NCBI RefSeq assembly: GCF_013001025.1
Contig: NZ_CP053021.1
Coordinates: forward strand, 2,756,001-2,820,000
Length of the DNA: 64,000 nt
Direction of reading: 5' to 3'
Source: Sphingobium yanoikuyae
GTDB taxonomy: Bacteria; Pseudomonadota; Alphaproteobacteria; Sphingomonadales; Sphingomonadaceae
In this document: positions 27,837 through 36,015 of the stretch, in pieces
Numbering within the stretch: position 1 is the first letter of the stretch
How the letters are laid out: each line of letters begins with the position of its first letter
Position numbers and translations under genes: made by a program
Notes under the pieces: generated by a model
Database searches by the model: none
Seen by the model: only the letters and a program-made list of their open reading frames with translations
Told to the model about the DNA's origin: nothing

Positions 27837-28310
27837 ATGAAACTTGTCACGACTGACCGCGCGGAATTTCGCGCAGCCCTGCCCGAGGGTGGCCGCCTGA
27901 TCGGCATGGATGTGGGCACGAAGACGATCGGCCTAGCCCTGTGCGACGCCCAATGGTCGATCGCAAGTCCCGCCTACACCGTCAATCGCGGCAAGTTCAG
28001 CAAGGACAAGCCGGCGCTCGAAGCCTTCATGGCGCAGCAGCAGGTCAAGGGCATCGTCATCGGCCTGCCGCTCAACCTCGACGGCACCAACAGCCCGCGC
28101 AGCCAGGCGAGCCGCGCCTTCGCCCATAATGTCGCGGATATCGGCCTGCCCGTGCTGCTCTGGGACGAGCGCTGGTCGACCCAGGCCGTCACCCGCACCC
28201 TGCTGGAGGCCGACGCCAGCCGCGCCCGCCGCGACGAACTGGTCGACAAGCTCGCCGCCAGCTACATCCTCCAGGGCGCGATCGACGGCCTCGTCGCCGG
28301 GCTGGAATAG
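27837..28310 (+). CDS. ruvX: Putative pre-16S rRNA nuclease / Holliday junction resolvase-like RuvX (YqgF)
   Basis: RNase H-fold nuclease that matures the 5' end of 16S rRNA in E. coli; also annotated as a Holliday junction resolvase. 157 residues. Asp25 in [15 protein letters not shown] is the first metal ligand; [19 protein letters not shown] and [11 protein letters not shown] are the other family motifs. It follows the DUF3089 gene with a 5-bp gap. Confidence 0.93.
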   Translation: MKLVTTDRAEFRAALPEGGRLIGMDVGTKTIGLALCDAQWSIASPAYTVNRGKFSKDKPALEAFMAQQQVKGIVIGLPLNLDGTNSPRSQASRAFAHNVADIGLPVLLWDERWSTQAVTRTLLEADASRARRDELVDKLAASYILQGAIDGLVAGLE

Positions 28311-28417
28311 GCACGCCTGTCCTACAACGTGCCGCCCCGCTACATTCCCGGCGGCTCTTTCCCATCGCGATCCCCCGCCACTTTCCGATAGGATCAGCGG
28401 AACGTAACATAATGTCA

Positions 28418-28447
28418 GAATGTACGGGAAATATGCGAAGTTAAGCG
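28418..28447 (+). promoter_or_regulatory. Copy 1 of a 30-bp intergenic element shared with the trmFO leader
   Basis: 27 of 30 bases equal 48431-48460, same strand, including GCGAAGTTAAGCG exactly. Weaker similarity continues downstream in register (AT-TCCAA at the place where trmFO starts). It lies in an otherwise unassigned 300-bp interval between ruvX and a small ORF; apart from this element, I see nothing firm in that interval. Confidence 0.5.
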
Positions 28448-28609
28448 CGCGATTTCCAACATTCATCCCGCCCAGCGCGCGCTGCCGGAGTTGCATATAT
28501 CTGAAGTAACAGCGTTAAAGCGCTATTTACGTGATCGCGCTCACGGATTGATCGTTGCGAAAGCGATATTCCCTGCCCTGCAGTCGAACGGAAAAGGGCG
28601 GACGGATCA

Positions 28610-28774
28610 ATGACCGAAGGCAAGAGTCCGGAAGATATCTGGCACATCATCAGCGAACAGCGCCGCATGATGCGCGACCATTTTCGCCGTGATCCCACCA
28701 GCTACTCGGTGCGTCGGGAAATGTCGCGCCGGCAGATGGCGCAGAAGCAGGACGATCAGACGCAGGACGTCTGA
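28610..28774 (+). CDS. Small hypothetical protein, 54 residues
   Basis: ATG 28610 to TGA 28774. The product is helical and charged: MTEGKSPEDIWHIISEQ at the N terminus, then many Arg/Gln residues, ending DDQTQDV. GGACGG lies just upstream. Third-position GC is high like in real genes here. Its end overlaps the 3' end of the convergent merR by 19 bp. No family recognised. Confidence 0.45.
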   Translation: MTEGKSPEDIWHIISEQRRMMRDHFRRDPTSYSVRREMSRRQMAQKQDDQTQDV

Positions 28775-29163
28775 ACGCCGTCCTCGAACGCCGCGATGAT
28801 CGGGCATGGCCCTTCATCGGAGGCATGGCATTGCCGGGCCAGCCGCGTCAGCGCCGCCCGCGCCGCCTCCAGTTCCGCGATCTTCACATCCAGCGCCGCG
28901 ATCCGATCGGCCGCCAGCTCGCGCGCCCGCTTGCGGTCCTGCCCGGCATCGAGCTGCAGCAGTTCGCCAATCTGTTCCAGCGTGAAGCCCGCCGCCTGCG
29001 CCGACCGGATGAAGCGCAGCCGCCGCACGTCGCCCTCGCCATAGCGCCGCACGCCGCCCTCCGGCCGATCGGGCGCATCCAGCAGGCCGCGCCGCTGGTA
29101 GAAGCGCACCGTCTCCACCCCAACATCGCCCGCGCGGGCCAGTGCGGAAATTGTCATGCTCAT
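28756..29163 (-). CDS. MerR-family transcriptional regulator
   Basis: 135 residues from ATG 29163, chosen because GGAG lies 7 bases upstream; longer frames would run through the divergent promoter. The N-terminal winged helix (TISALARAGDVGVETVRFYQRRGLL) and coiled-coil dimer helix are clear. The C-terminal block RQCHASDEGPCPII matches mercury-type MerR, but the first ligand Cys of MerR (start of the dimer helix) is not there: the segment reads LLQLDAGQDRKRA. So it keeps two of three Cys and probably senses something other than Hg(II), such as thiol stress or another metal. It diverges from the glutaredoxin-MauE gene and must control it through the overlapping operator. Confidence 0.88.
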   Translation of the reverse strand: MSMTISALARAGDVGVETVRFYQRRGLLDAPDRPEGGVRRYGEGDVRRLRFIRSAQAAGFTLEQIGELLQLDAGQDRKRARELAADRIAALDVKIAELEAARAALTRLARQCHASDEGPCPIIAAFEDGVQTSCV

Positions 29164-29166
29164 GCC

Positions 29167-29198
29167 TTGACTCCGTACCATGGTACAGACCCTATATG
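29167..29198 (+). promoter_or_regulatory. MerR-type promoter/operator of the glutaredoxin-MauE gene
   Basis: -35 TTGACT (29167-29172) and -10 TATATG (29193-29198) are 20 bp apart, the over-long spacer that MerR regulators untwist. A perfect palindrome GTACCATGGTAC (29175-29186) sits in the spacer. The layout and the bases TTGACTCCGTAC closely resemble the mer operon promoter. Confidence 0.8.
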
Positions 29199-29230
29199 AG
29201 GGGCATCGCAGCGTAAACAAGGATGATGCA

Positions 29231-29995
29231 ATGTCCCCAGCCTCGGGAAATCCGGCCCCGGAAAAGACGGCCCAGCTCTACCGTATGGTGATGCCCGGTC
29301 ATGTCTGTCCCTATGGCCTCAAGGCGCGCTGGCTGCTGCGCCGCCATGGCTATCGGGTCGAGGATCATGCCCTTACCAGCCGGGCCGAGACCGACGCCTT
29401 CAAGGCGCAGCATGACGTGAAAACGACACCGCAAATCTTCATCGACGGCCGGCGGATCGGCGGCCATGACGATCTGCGCCGCTTCCTGGGCCTCAAGGTG
29501 CCGGTGCCCGGCGCGACCAGCTATGTGCCGGTGCTGGCCGTCTTCGCCGTCGCCGCACTGCTGGCGCTGGCGATCAACTGGCTAACCTTGGCGCCGCTGG
29601 TCGGCCTGCTGACGCTCGAACGGTTCATCGCCATCGCCATGATGCTGCTTGCCATGCTGAAGCTGCAGGATGTGGAGCGGTTTGCGACCATGTTCCTCAA
29701 CTATGACCTGCTCGCCCGCCGCGTCATTCCTTATGGCCGCATCTATCCCTTCCTGGAACTGGGCGCGGGCGCGCTGATGCTGACCGGCCTTGCCCCCTGG
29801 CTGTCGATCCCGGTCGCCCTGTTCATCGGCGGCATCGGCGCGACATCGGTGTTCAAGGCAGTCTATATCGAGAAGCGCGAACTCAAATGCGCCTGCGTCG
29901 GCGGCAGCAGCAACGTGCCGCTCGGCTTCGTCTCGCTGACTGAGAATGTCATGATGGTCGCCATGGCGCTTTGGATGGTTGCCGGCATCCATTGA
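29231..29995 (+). CDS. Glutaredoxin-MauE fusion membrane protein
   Basis: 254 residues from ATG 29231, with AAGGA 8 bases upstream. Residues ~15-90 are a glutaredoxin domain with CPYG at 26-29 and the cis-Pro segment TTPQIFIDG. Residues ~100-250 form a MauE/DoxX-like membrane domain with four helices; a CAC pair (Cys220, Cys222) lies on the loop before the last helix. Known MauE proteins help disulfide formation or transfer. The fusion suggests electrons passed between a cytosolic glutaredoxin and membrane thiols. Control by the divergent MerR regulator is likely. Confidence 0.85.
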   Translation: MSPASGNPAPEKTAQLYRMVMPGHVCPYGLKARWLLRRHGYRVEDHALTSRAETDAFKAQHDVKTTPQIFIDGRRIGGHDDLRRFLGLKVPVPGATSYVPVLAVFAVAALLALAINWLTLAPLVGLLTLERFIAIAMMLLAMLKLQDVERFATMFLNYDLLARRVIPYGRIYPFLELGAGALMLTGLAPWLSIPVALFIGGIGATSVFKAVYIEKRELKCACVGGSSNVPLGFVSLTENVMMVAMALWMVAGIH

Positions 29996-30003
29996 GCCGG
30001 CAG

Positions 30004-30025
30004 GACGGGGAGGCTACTCCCCGTC
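30004..30025. terminator. Hairpin between convergent MauE-fusion and L,D-transpeptidase genes
   Basis: GACGGGGAG (30004-30012) and CTCCCCGTC (30017-30025) form a 9-bp stem with a 4-base loop. It overlaps the transpeptidase stop codon. No long U-tract. Confidence 0.55.
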
Positions 30026-31507
30026 CCGTCCATAATCGTCGGGCAGGAACTGCACCCCGTCCGCCGTCGGCACCACCGTCAGATAGGTGAGATAGACCGG
30101 CACCGGCCGGGGCAGCGGCACATATTGTTCGGGCGCGTCGCTCTCCGCCGTCGGCGTCTTGCCGAAGAACCAGTGCCCCAGACGCTGCGCATCCTCCAGC
30201 CGGACGCAGCCATTGCTGAAATGGCGCACCGGCTTGGCGAACAGCGCCCGGTCGGGCGTGTCGTGCAGATAGATGCCCAGGTCATTGGGGAACATGAACT
30301 TGATCTTCCCCATGGCATTATTGCCGCCGGGCAACTGGCGCACGCGCAATTCGCGCTGCCCCGCTGCCACCGCCTGCCAGTCGATCTCGCTCTGGTTCAG
30401 CGTCTGCGCCTCGGCGGTCCAGTCGCTCAACGCCTCATAGCGCATCTTCCTGAGTGTTGCCCCATCCAGTATCTTGGGTGCGATCTTGCGCTCGACCAGG
30501 TCGGGCGGGACATTCCAATAGGGATTGAGCGTCGCATAGCGGATCATGCCCGCCATCATCGGCGTCTGGCTTTCCTTGGCGCCGGCCACGACCTTCATCG
30601 ATCCGTCCAATTCGCCGCCGCTATAATAATAGAGCCGCGCCGATGCCGCATCGACCTCGACATGCCGCACCCATGGACCGGGCAGCAGCCGCGCCCGCTC
30701 CAGATTGAGCTGCAATATGCGGGCAAAATAGCCCGGACCACGATTAAGCGCCTCGATCGTCTGCGCGCCGGCAATGCCGTCCGCATTCAGCCCGTGATCG
30801 GCCTGGAACAGCTTGACCTTGGCCGCCAGCGCCTTGTCATAATCAACCCCGTCGGGCAGCCCCAACCGATGACGCAGGATCGCGATCTCGCCACTCGATC
30901 CGCCCGGCCGCAGCTTGACGTCGGTCGGCACGTTCACCGCCGGCAGGCCGCCCCAGCGCGTTGCATAGGCGCCGCTTGCCGCGCGCAGCTTCATGTAGAG
31001 CGGGCTCATCCAGCCCGCCTTCTCGACATAGGTCGCCAGCGACGGCGCCACCGCCGCTGCGCGCAGCACTTCGGCGGCATCGGGCGCCTGCGGTTCCACC
31101 TCGGGGTCGAGATAGCGCATCTTCACCGCCTTGGACGGGCGGCGGACATCGGCGACATAGGTGGCCAGCGCCTTCGACAGGGCGACGTCGACCCGAGCAA
31201 GCGCCTTGGGGTCGCCGGAGGCATCGGCCTCCTTGATCGCCCGCAACAACCCCCTGGCATCATAGTCGCGCGATCGCAGCCCGTCCTGATCGGCACTGTC
31301 GAGCAGCGTCAGCAGCGCTTGCGCCGGTTCGGCGCGGACCTTGCCCTTGTCGCTCCACAGCGGCCAATAGCCGCGCGTGCCATAGAAATCGCGCAGCTTG
31401 CCGCTTGCCGCCGACCGGATTTCAGCTGCCACGCTCGACCGCGCCGCCGTGTCGCTGGCGGCCGGCTGCGCAGCCACCATCCCCGGCACGGAACCGGCGA
31501 TCAGCAT
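30014..31507 (-). CDS. L,D-transpeptidase (YcbB/LdtD-like)
   Basis: 497 residues from ATG 31507. It has an N-terminal scaffold region, a peptidoglycan-binding-like helical segment (about 215-260, GLPDGVDYDKALAAKVKLFQ) and a C-terminal YkuD catalytic domain. The catalytic Cys is in HFSNGCVRLED near 434, with His in IYLHDTPDRALFA. It forms 3-3 peptide cross-links in the cell wall. ATG 31507 leaves a signal peptide without a basic n-region; an in-frame CTG at 31579, overlapping the upstream lipoprotein stop as CTGA and preceded by GGAG, would restore it (SNLPFRARHFRRAPRHP then LILVMLIAGSV). The true start may therefore be upstream. Confidence 0.9.
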   Translation of the reverse strand: MLIAGSVPGMVAAQPAASDTAARSSVAAEIRSAASGKLRDFYGTRGYWPLWSDKGKVRAEPAQALLTLLDSADQDGLRSRDYDARGLLRAIKEADASGDPKALARVDVALSKALATYVADVRRPSKAVKMRYLDPEVEPQAPDAAEVLRAAAVAPSLATYVEKAGWMSPLYMKLRAASGAYATRWGGLPAVNVPTDVKLRPGGSSGEIAILRHRLGLPDGVDYDKALAAKVKLFQADHGLNADGIAGAQTIEALNRGPGYFARILQLNLERARLLPGPWVRHVEVDAASARLYYYSGGELDGSMKVVAGAKESQTPMMAGMIRYATLNPYWNVPPDLVERKIAPKILDGATLRKMRYEALSDWTAEAQTLNQSEIDWQAVAAGQRELRVRQLPGGNNAMGKIKFMFPNDLGIYLHDTPDRALFAKPVRHFSNGCVRLEDAQRLGHWFFGKTPTAESDAPEQYVPLPRPVPVYLTYLTVVPTADGVQFLPDDYGRDGE

Positions 31508-31575
31508 GACGAGGATCAGGGAAACAGGATGTCGGGGGGCGCGGCGGAAATGCCGCGCCCGGAAAGGAAGATTGC

Positions 31576-31833
31576 TCAGCCGCGTTCTCCGGAACGGGGC
31601 GGCGCCGGCGGCGGCGGGGGCGGCGGACAGGGCGGTCCCTGGACCGGGTGATAGATGCCATCCGACGTATAATAGCCGTCGACATAGCCATCGCCGTTGC
31701 GGTCTGCGGCCACCGTGCCGGCAATCGCGCCCGGCCCGAGCGGCGGCGCGCTGGTCACCGGCGCATCATTTTTCGAGCAGGCGCTCAGCGCCAGCAGGCT
31801 ACCGGCGACCAGCGCCATTGTCTGGATTTTCAT
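31576..31833 (-). CDS. Small lipoprotein with Pro-rich tail
   Basis: 85 residues from ATG 31833 with GGAG upstream; the longer ATG at 31932 is unlikely. The signal peptide ends in the lipobox LSAC, so the mature protein is a lipoprotein anchored at Cys19. The mature part has an EF-loop-like DRNGDGYVDGYY and ends in a run of seven prolines and a basic tail. It directly precedes the L,D-transpeptidase, with a possible CTGA overlap, which suggests an envelope role. No family identified. Confidence 0.65.
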   Translation of the reverse strand: MKIQTMALVAGSLLALSACSKNDAPVTSAPPLGPGAIAGTVAADRNGDGYVDGYYTSDGIYHPVQGPPCPPPPPPPAPPRSGERG

Positions 31834-31993
31834 ACCATCTCCCTGTGCGCCGCGATCCTGTCGCGACACCAATTGGACCCACTGCCGGGATGCAGTGCGA
31901 CGACAACGGTTCAGGGGCGAAATGGAATCCATTACCCTTGTGCAATGACGGCAGGACGTGCCTCAAGCGCGCCCAGCCGTTGAGCATATGGGA

Positions 31994-32872
31994 TCAGTCG
32001 CGGACCCAGTCGGCCGAAGCAATACCCTGGGCATAGAGCAGCACCGACAGGTCGCCATGGACGATCTCGGCCGCTGCCGCCGCGCGGGTCTTGGGCTTGG
32101 CATGATAGGCGACACCCAGCCCCGCCCCCTCGATCATCGGAATGTCATTGGCGCCATCGCCCACCGCCAGCGTCAGCGCACGATCGATCCCACCGTCGAT
32201 CGCGGCCTCCAACTCGGTGCGCTTGCGCGCGGCATCGACGATCGGCACGGTGACGGTGCCAAGCAGCGCGCCATCGGCAATTTCCAGCACATTGGCGACA
32301 TGCACATCGAAGCCGATTTCCGCCGCGACCGGCCCGGTGAAGCGGGTGAAGCCGCCAGAAACCAGCAAGGTGCGCGCGCCGCGCGCCTTCATCGTGCGCA
32401 CCAGTTCGCGGGCACCGCCCATGATCACCACCCGCTCCTCGCGGCACTGGTCGATCGCGCTGTCGGGCAACCCTTTCAACAGGGCGACGCGGCCATGCAG
32501 CGCCCCCTCGAAATCCAGTTCGCCGCGCATCGCTCGTTCGGTGATCTCGGCAATCTGTGGCTTGATCCCGGCATAGTCGGCCAGTTCGTCGATGCACTCG
32601 ACCGTGATCATGGTCGAATCCATGTCGGCGATCAGCAGCTTCTTCTCGCGGCCCGCCGCCATCTGCACGATCACGTCGACCCGGTCGCCAATATCGGTCA
32701 GCGCCGCGCGGGCGGTGACGGGATCGCTGCCGAAGAAAATATCGGCCGCCTTGCCCTCGTCCAGCCAGACGCTATCGACCGGGGCGCAGCCGGCAGAGGC
32801 CAGCCGTCCGGCCGCTTCGGCAATATCCGCCTGTTTCAGGGTCTCAACTGCCACTAAGGTCGCGACGAACAT
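31994..32872 (-). CDS. serB: Phosphoserine phosphatase SerB
   Basis: Final step of serine synthesis: hydrolysis of O-phosphoserine. 292 residues from ATG 32872 ([14 protein letters not shown]). The HAD motif I DMDSTM places the nucleophile Asp at 83 and the acid at 85; LVSGGFTRF is motif II and [23 protein letters not shown] motif IV region. The N-terminal ~70 residues are the usual ACT-like extension. Its start codon overlaps the divergent miaA start (CATG). Confidence 0.95.
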   Translation of the reverse strand: MFVATLVAVETLKQADIAEAAGRLASAGCAPVDSVWLDEGKAADIFFGSDPVTARAALTDIGDRVDVIVQMAAGREKKLLIADMDSTMITVECIDELADYAGIKPQIAEITERAMRGELDFEGALHGRVALLKGLPDSAIDQCREERVVIMGGARELVRTMKARGARTLLVSGGFTRFTGPVAAEIGFDVHVANVLEIADGALLGTVTVPIVDAARKRTELEAAIDGGIDRALTLAVGDGANDIPMIEGAGLGVAYHAKPKTRAAAAAEIVHGDLSVLLYAQGIASADWVRD

Positions 32873-33815
32873 GAACACTCCCGCACATATGCCGGGCGAA
32901 TCCCGCCCACCGGTCGCGCTTATTGCCGGGCCGACCGCCAGCGGCAAGAGCGCGCTCGCCGTCCGCCTGGCCCAGATCGCCGACGGCGTCGTCATCAATG
33001 CCGATGCCAGCCAGGTCTATGCCGACCTGGCGATCCTGTCCGCCCGCCCGTCGCAAGAGGAAATGGGCGGCGTGCCGCATCGCCTGTTCGGCCATATCGA
33101 CGGGGCCGAAGCCTGCTCCGCCGCGCGCTGGGCCGCCGAGGCCAGGGCGGAGATCGACGCCGCCCATGCGGCCGGCAAGCTGCCCGTGCTGGTTGGCGGC
33201 ACCGGCCTTTATATACGGACCTTGCTCGACGGCATCGCGCCGGTGCCGGAAATCGATGCCGATATCCGCGCCGCCGTCCGCGCCATGCCGGTGGCGCAGG
33301 CGCATGAAGCGCTGCGCAGCGAAGACCCGGAGGCCGCTGCCCGCCTCGCCCCGGCCGACACCACCCGCGTCGCCCGCGCGCTGGAGGTGGTGCGATCGAC
33401 CGGCAAGCCGCTGAAGCTATGGCAGCAGCACAAGCAGGGCGGCATCGCCGACCGCATCAGCCTGTCCCCGATGATCCTGCTGCCGCCGCGTGACTGGCTG
33501 ATCGAACGCTGCGACCGGCGGTTCGAACAGATGGTCGATCAGGGCGCCGTTGCGGAGGTGGAGGCGCTGCTGCCCCGCAACCTCAATCCCGACCTGCCAG
33601 TGATGCGGGCGATCGGCGTACCGGAAATTGCCGCCTGGCTCAAAGGTGACATCGATCGTGACACGATGATGGCGCGCGGACAGCTCGCCACGCGCCAATA
33701 TGCCAAACGCCAATATACCTGGTTCTCCAACCAGCCACCGCAGGACTGGCACCGCGAAAAGAGATCGATTGATGCTGAAATTGCCAATGAATTAGCAATT
33801 AAATTACAACAATAG
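32871..33815 (+). CDS. miaA: tRNA dimethylallyltransferase MiaA
   Basis: Adds the dimethylallyl group to A37 of tRNAs that read codons starting with U. 314 residues from ATG 32871; an alternative ATG at 32889 is possible. The P-loop GPTASGKS is at residues 20-27, with [17 protein letters not shown] and [13 protein letters not shown] following; the C-terminal region has [11 protein letters not shown]. It is divergent from serB with overlapping start codons, so its promoter must lie inside serB. Confidence 0.96.
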   Translation: MNTPAHMPGESRPPVALIAGPTASGKSALAVRLAQIADGVVINADASQVYADLAILSARPSQEEMGGVPHRLFGHIDGAEACSAARWAAEARAEIDAAHAAGKLPVLVGGTGLYIRTLLDGIAPVPEIDADIRAAVRAMPVAQAHEALRSEDPEAAARLAPADTTRVARALEVVRSTGKPLKLWQQHKQGGIADRISLSPMILLPPRDWLIERCDRRFEQMVDQGAVAEVEALLPRNLNPDLPVMRAIGVPEIAAWLKGDIDRDTMMARGQLATRQYAKRQYTWFSNQPPQDWHREKRSIDAEIANELAIKLQQ

Positions 33816-33818
33816 GGG

Positions 33819-33847
33819 TTGACCACGCATTTTATGTCCTCTAGACG
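33819..33847 (+). promoter_or_regulatory. Candidate ilvB promoter
   Basis: TTGACC (33819-33824) and TAGACG (33842-33847) with a 17-bp spacer. The -35 is good and the -10 weak. The upstream ORF begins inside this span, so the start of transcription could instead be slightly further upstream. Confidence 0.35.
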
Positions 33848-33902
33848 CTGGCGCCTTGCCAATGCGGGCGCGACGGCGCAGACCCGCGAGCCAGCATCTT
33901 AA
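33834..33902 (+). CDS. Possible ilvB leader peptide (22 residues)
   Basis: ATG 33834 to TAA 33902 encodes MSSRRWRLANAGATAQTREP and two more residues. Its stop is 18 bases before the ilvB GTG. A GCTGGC (33848-33853) and GCCAGC (33890-33895) pair could close a hairpin over it. It lacks a run of Ile, Leu or Val codons, so classical attenuation is not clear. No ribosome site is obvious upstream. Confidence 0.35.
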   Translation: MSSRRWRLANAGATAQTREPAS

Positions 33903-33919
33903 AAAAGAGGAGTTTCATC

Positions 33920-35671
33920 GTGGCCGAAAAGAGCGGCGCGGACATTTTGGTCGAGTGCCTGGTTGATCTGGGCGTCGAAGTTGTGTTCGGCTATCCGGGC
34001 GGCGCCGTGCTGCCCATCTATGACGCGCTCTATAATCACCCCACGATCAAGCATGTCCTAGTGCGCCACGAGCAGGGCGCGACCCACATGGCGGAGGGCT
34101 ATGCCCGCTCGACCGGCAAGCCGGGCGTCGTCCTGGTCACCTCCGGCCCCGGCGCGACAAATGCCGTCACCGGAATCACCGACGCGCTGCTGGATTCGAT
34201 CCCGATGATCGTCATCACCGGTCAGGTGCCGACGCAACTGATCGGCACCGACGCCTTCCAGGAGGCGGACACGGTCGGCATCACGCGCCACTGCACCAAG
34301 CATAATTATCTGGTGAAGGATCCGGCCAAGCTGGCCGGCGTCGTCCATGAGGCGTTTCATATCGCCACCACCGGCCGCCCCGGCCCGGTCGTCGTCGACA
34401 TTCCCAAGAATGTCCAGATCGCGACCGCGCCCTATGCCCGGCCGGAACTGAAGGTCCATGCCAGCTATCATCCGCAGACCAAGGCGGATGCCGGCGCGAT
34501 CGACGCGGCGGTCGAGATGCTGGCCGCGGCGGAACGGCCGATCTTCTACACCGGCGGCGGTGTCATCAATTCGGGTCCGCAGGCCAGCGCGCTGCTGCGC
34601 GAACTGGCGGCGATGACCGGCGCGCCCGTCACCTCGACCCTGATGGGCCTGGGCGCCTTCCCCGCTTCGTCCGACCAGTGGGTCGGCATGCTGGGCATGC
34701 ATGGCACCTATGAAGCCAATTGGGCAATGAACCAGGCGGACCTGATCCTCTGCATCGGCGCGCGTTTCGACGATCGCGTCACCGGCCGGCTGGACGCCTT
34801 CGCGCCCAACAGCCGCAAGGTGCATATCGATATCGACCGCAGTTCGATCAACAAGATCGTCGACGTCGATGTCGCGGTCGTCGCCGATGTCGGCAGCGCG
34901 CTGGAGGACATGATCGCCCTGTGGAAGCAGCGCGGCCATGAAAAGGCGGACCTGTCGGCCTGGTGGGCGCGGATCGCAGAATGGCGTGCCAAGAAGAGCC
35001 TGTCCTACCCCGAAAGCGGCAGCGAGATCATGCCGCAAAAGGCGATCGCGGACCTCTACAAGGCGACCCGCGCGACCGGCAAGGACATCATCATCACCAC
35101 CGAAGTCGGCCAGCACCAGATGTGGGCGGCCCAGCATTTCGGTTTTGAAGACCCCAATAAATGGCTGACCTCGGGCGGCCTGGGCACGATGGGCTATGGC
35201 TTCCCCGCCGCCATCGGCGCGCAGATGGGCAATCCCGACAGCATCAGCATCTGCATCGCCGGCGACGCCTCGATCCAGATGAACATCCAGGAAATGGGGA
35301 CGGCCAGCCAGTATCGCCTGCCGGTCAAGATCTTCATCCTGAACAATGAATATATGGGCATGGTCCGCCAGTGGCAGGAACTGACCTATGAAAGCCGCTA
35401 TTCCAACAGCTATTCGGACAGCCTGCCCGACTTCGTGAAGCTGGGTGAAGCCTATGGCTGGACCGGCATCCGCATCGAAGGACCGCAGGAACTGGAGGCC
35501 GGCATCCGCCAGATGCTGGAAACCGACGGCCCCGTGATCGTCGACTGCCGCGTGGCAAAGCTGTCCAACTGCTTCCCGATGATCCCGTCGGGTGCGGCCC
35601 ATACCGAAATGCTGCTCGATCCCAACCAGATCGAAGGCGTCATGTCGGACGAGGCAAAGGCACTGGTGTGA
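33920..35671 (+). CDS. ilvB: Acetolactate synthase large (catalytic) subunit
   Basis: ThDP enzyme condensing two pyruvates, or pyruvate and 2-oxobutyrate, at the branch to valine, leucine and isoleucine. 583 residues. Catalytic Glu51 is in VRHEQGATHMAEGYAR; the ThDP-magnesium motif is GDASIQMNIQEMGTASQY to ILNN. The start is GTG 33920 with AGAGGAG upstream. Its stop overlaps the next gene's GTG. Confidence 0.97.
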   Translation: MAEKSGADILVECLVDLGVEVVFGYPGGAVLPIYDALYNHPTIKHVLVRHEQGATHMAEGYARSTGKPGVVLVTSGPGATNAVTGITDALLDSIPMIVITGQVPTQLIGTDAFQEADTVGITRHCTKHNYLVKDPAKLAGVVHEAFHIATTGRPGPVVVDIPKNVQIATAPYARPELKVHASYHPQTKADAGAIDAAVEMLAAAERPIFYTGGGVINSGPQASALLRELAAMTGAPVTSTLMGLGAFPASSDQWVGMLGMHGTYEANWAMNQADLILCIGARFDDRVTGRLDAFAPNSRKVHIDIDRSSINKIVDVDVAVVADVGSALEDMIALWKQRGHEKADLSAWWARIAEWRAKKSLSYPESGSEIMPQKAIADLYKATRATGKDIIITTEVGQHQMWAAQHFGFEDPNKWLTSGGLGTMGYGFPAAIGAQMGNPDSISICIAGDASIQMNIQEMGTASQYRLPVKIFILNNEYMGMVRQWQELTYESRYSNSYSDSLPDFVKLGEAYGWTGIRIEGPQELEAGIRQMLETDGPVIVDCRVAKLSNCFPMIPSGAAHTEMLLDPNQIEGVMSDEAKALV

Positions 35672-36015
35672 CCACCCCCGCCAAGGTCCGCATTTTCGTG
35701 ACCGAACCCTGGGATTTCGAACGGATCACCGGCACGACCGAACTCACCGGCTGGACCAGCGACCATGCTGACCCCGACAATGAGGAATGGGAAGTGCATC
35801 TGGATAGCGGGTTCGAATATCATGGCCTGCAGGTCGATCGGCTGCTGGCCGGCCCACGCTATGTGGGCGAACATCTCCTGCGGATGTTCGACGCGGTGAC
35901 GGCCTTTCCCGTCCGCCTCGCCCACCCGCAGGACGATGATTGGCACTATGCCTTTATCGGCATGATCTCGCCGCGCCCCGAGCGCGAAGAAATGGAAGAC
36001 GGGAACAGCATCTGA
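35668..36015 (+). CDS. Unknown 115-residue protein inside the ilv operon
   Basis: Not recognised. It starts at a GTG overlapping the ilvB stop (GTGA) and ends in TGATG overlapping the ilvN start, so it is translated as part of the ilvB-ilvN unit. The sequence is acidic and Trp-rich (KVRIFVTEPWDFERITGT, GWTSDHADPDNEEWEVHLD). It looks soluble, beta-rich and without membrane segments. Codon use matches its neighbours. It may be a modulator of the synthase, but this is guesswork. Confidence 0.75.
   Translation: MTTPAKVRIFVTEPWDFERITGTTELTGWTSDHADPDNEEWEVHLDSGFEYHGLQVDRLLAGPRYVGEHLLRMFDAVTAFPVRLAHPQDDDWHYAFIGMISPRPEREEMEDGNSI

Noticed and set aside
28413..28613. An open frame through the interval upstream of the small ORF, ending in ATGA overlap with it
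   Set aside because: It has no ATG or GTG in a usable place, only ATT at the position homologous to the trmFO start; probably not translated, though it is a possible decayed copy of the trmFO leader.
28756..29163. Mercury resistance regulator
   Set aside because: The first MerR ligand Cys is missing and no merA, merT or merP genes are present.
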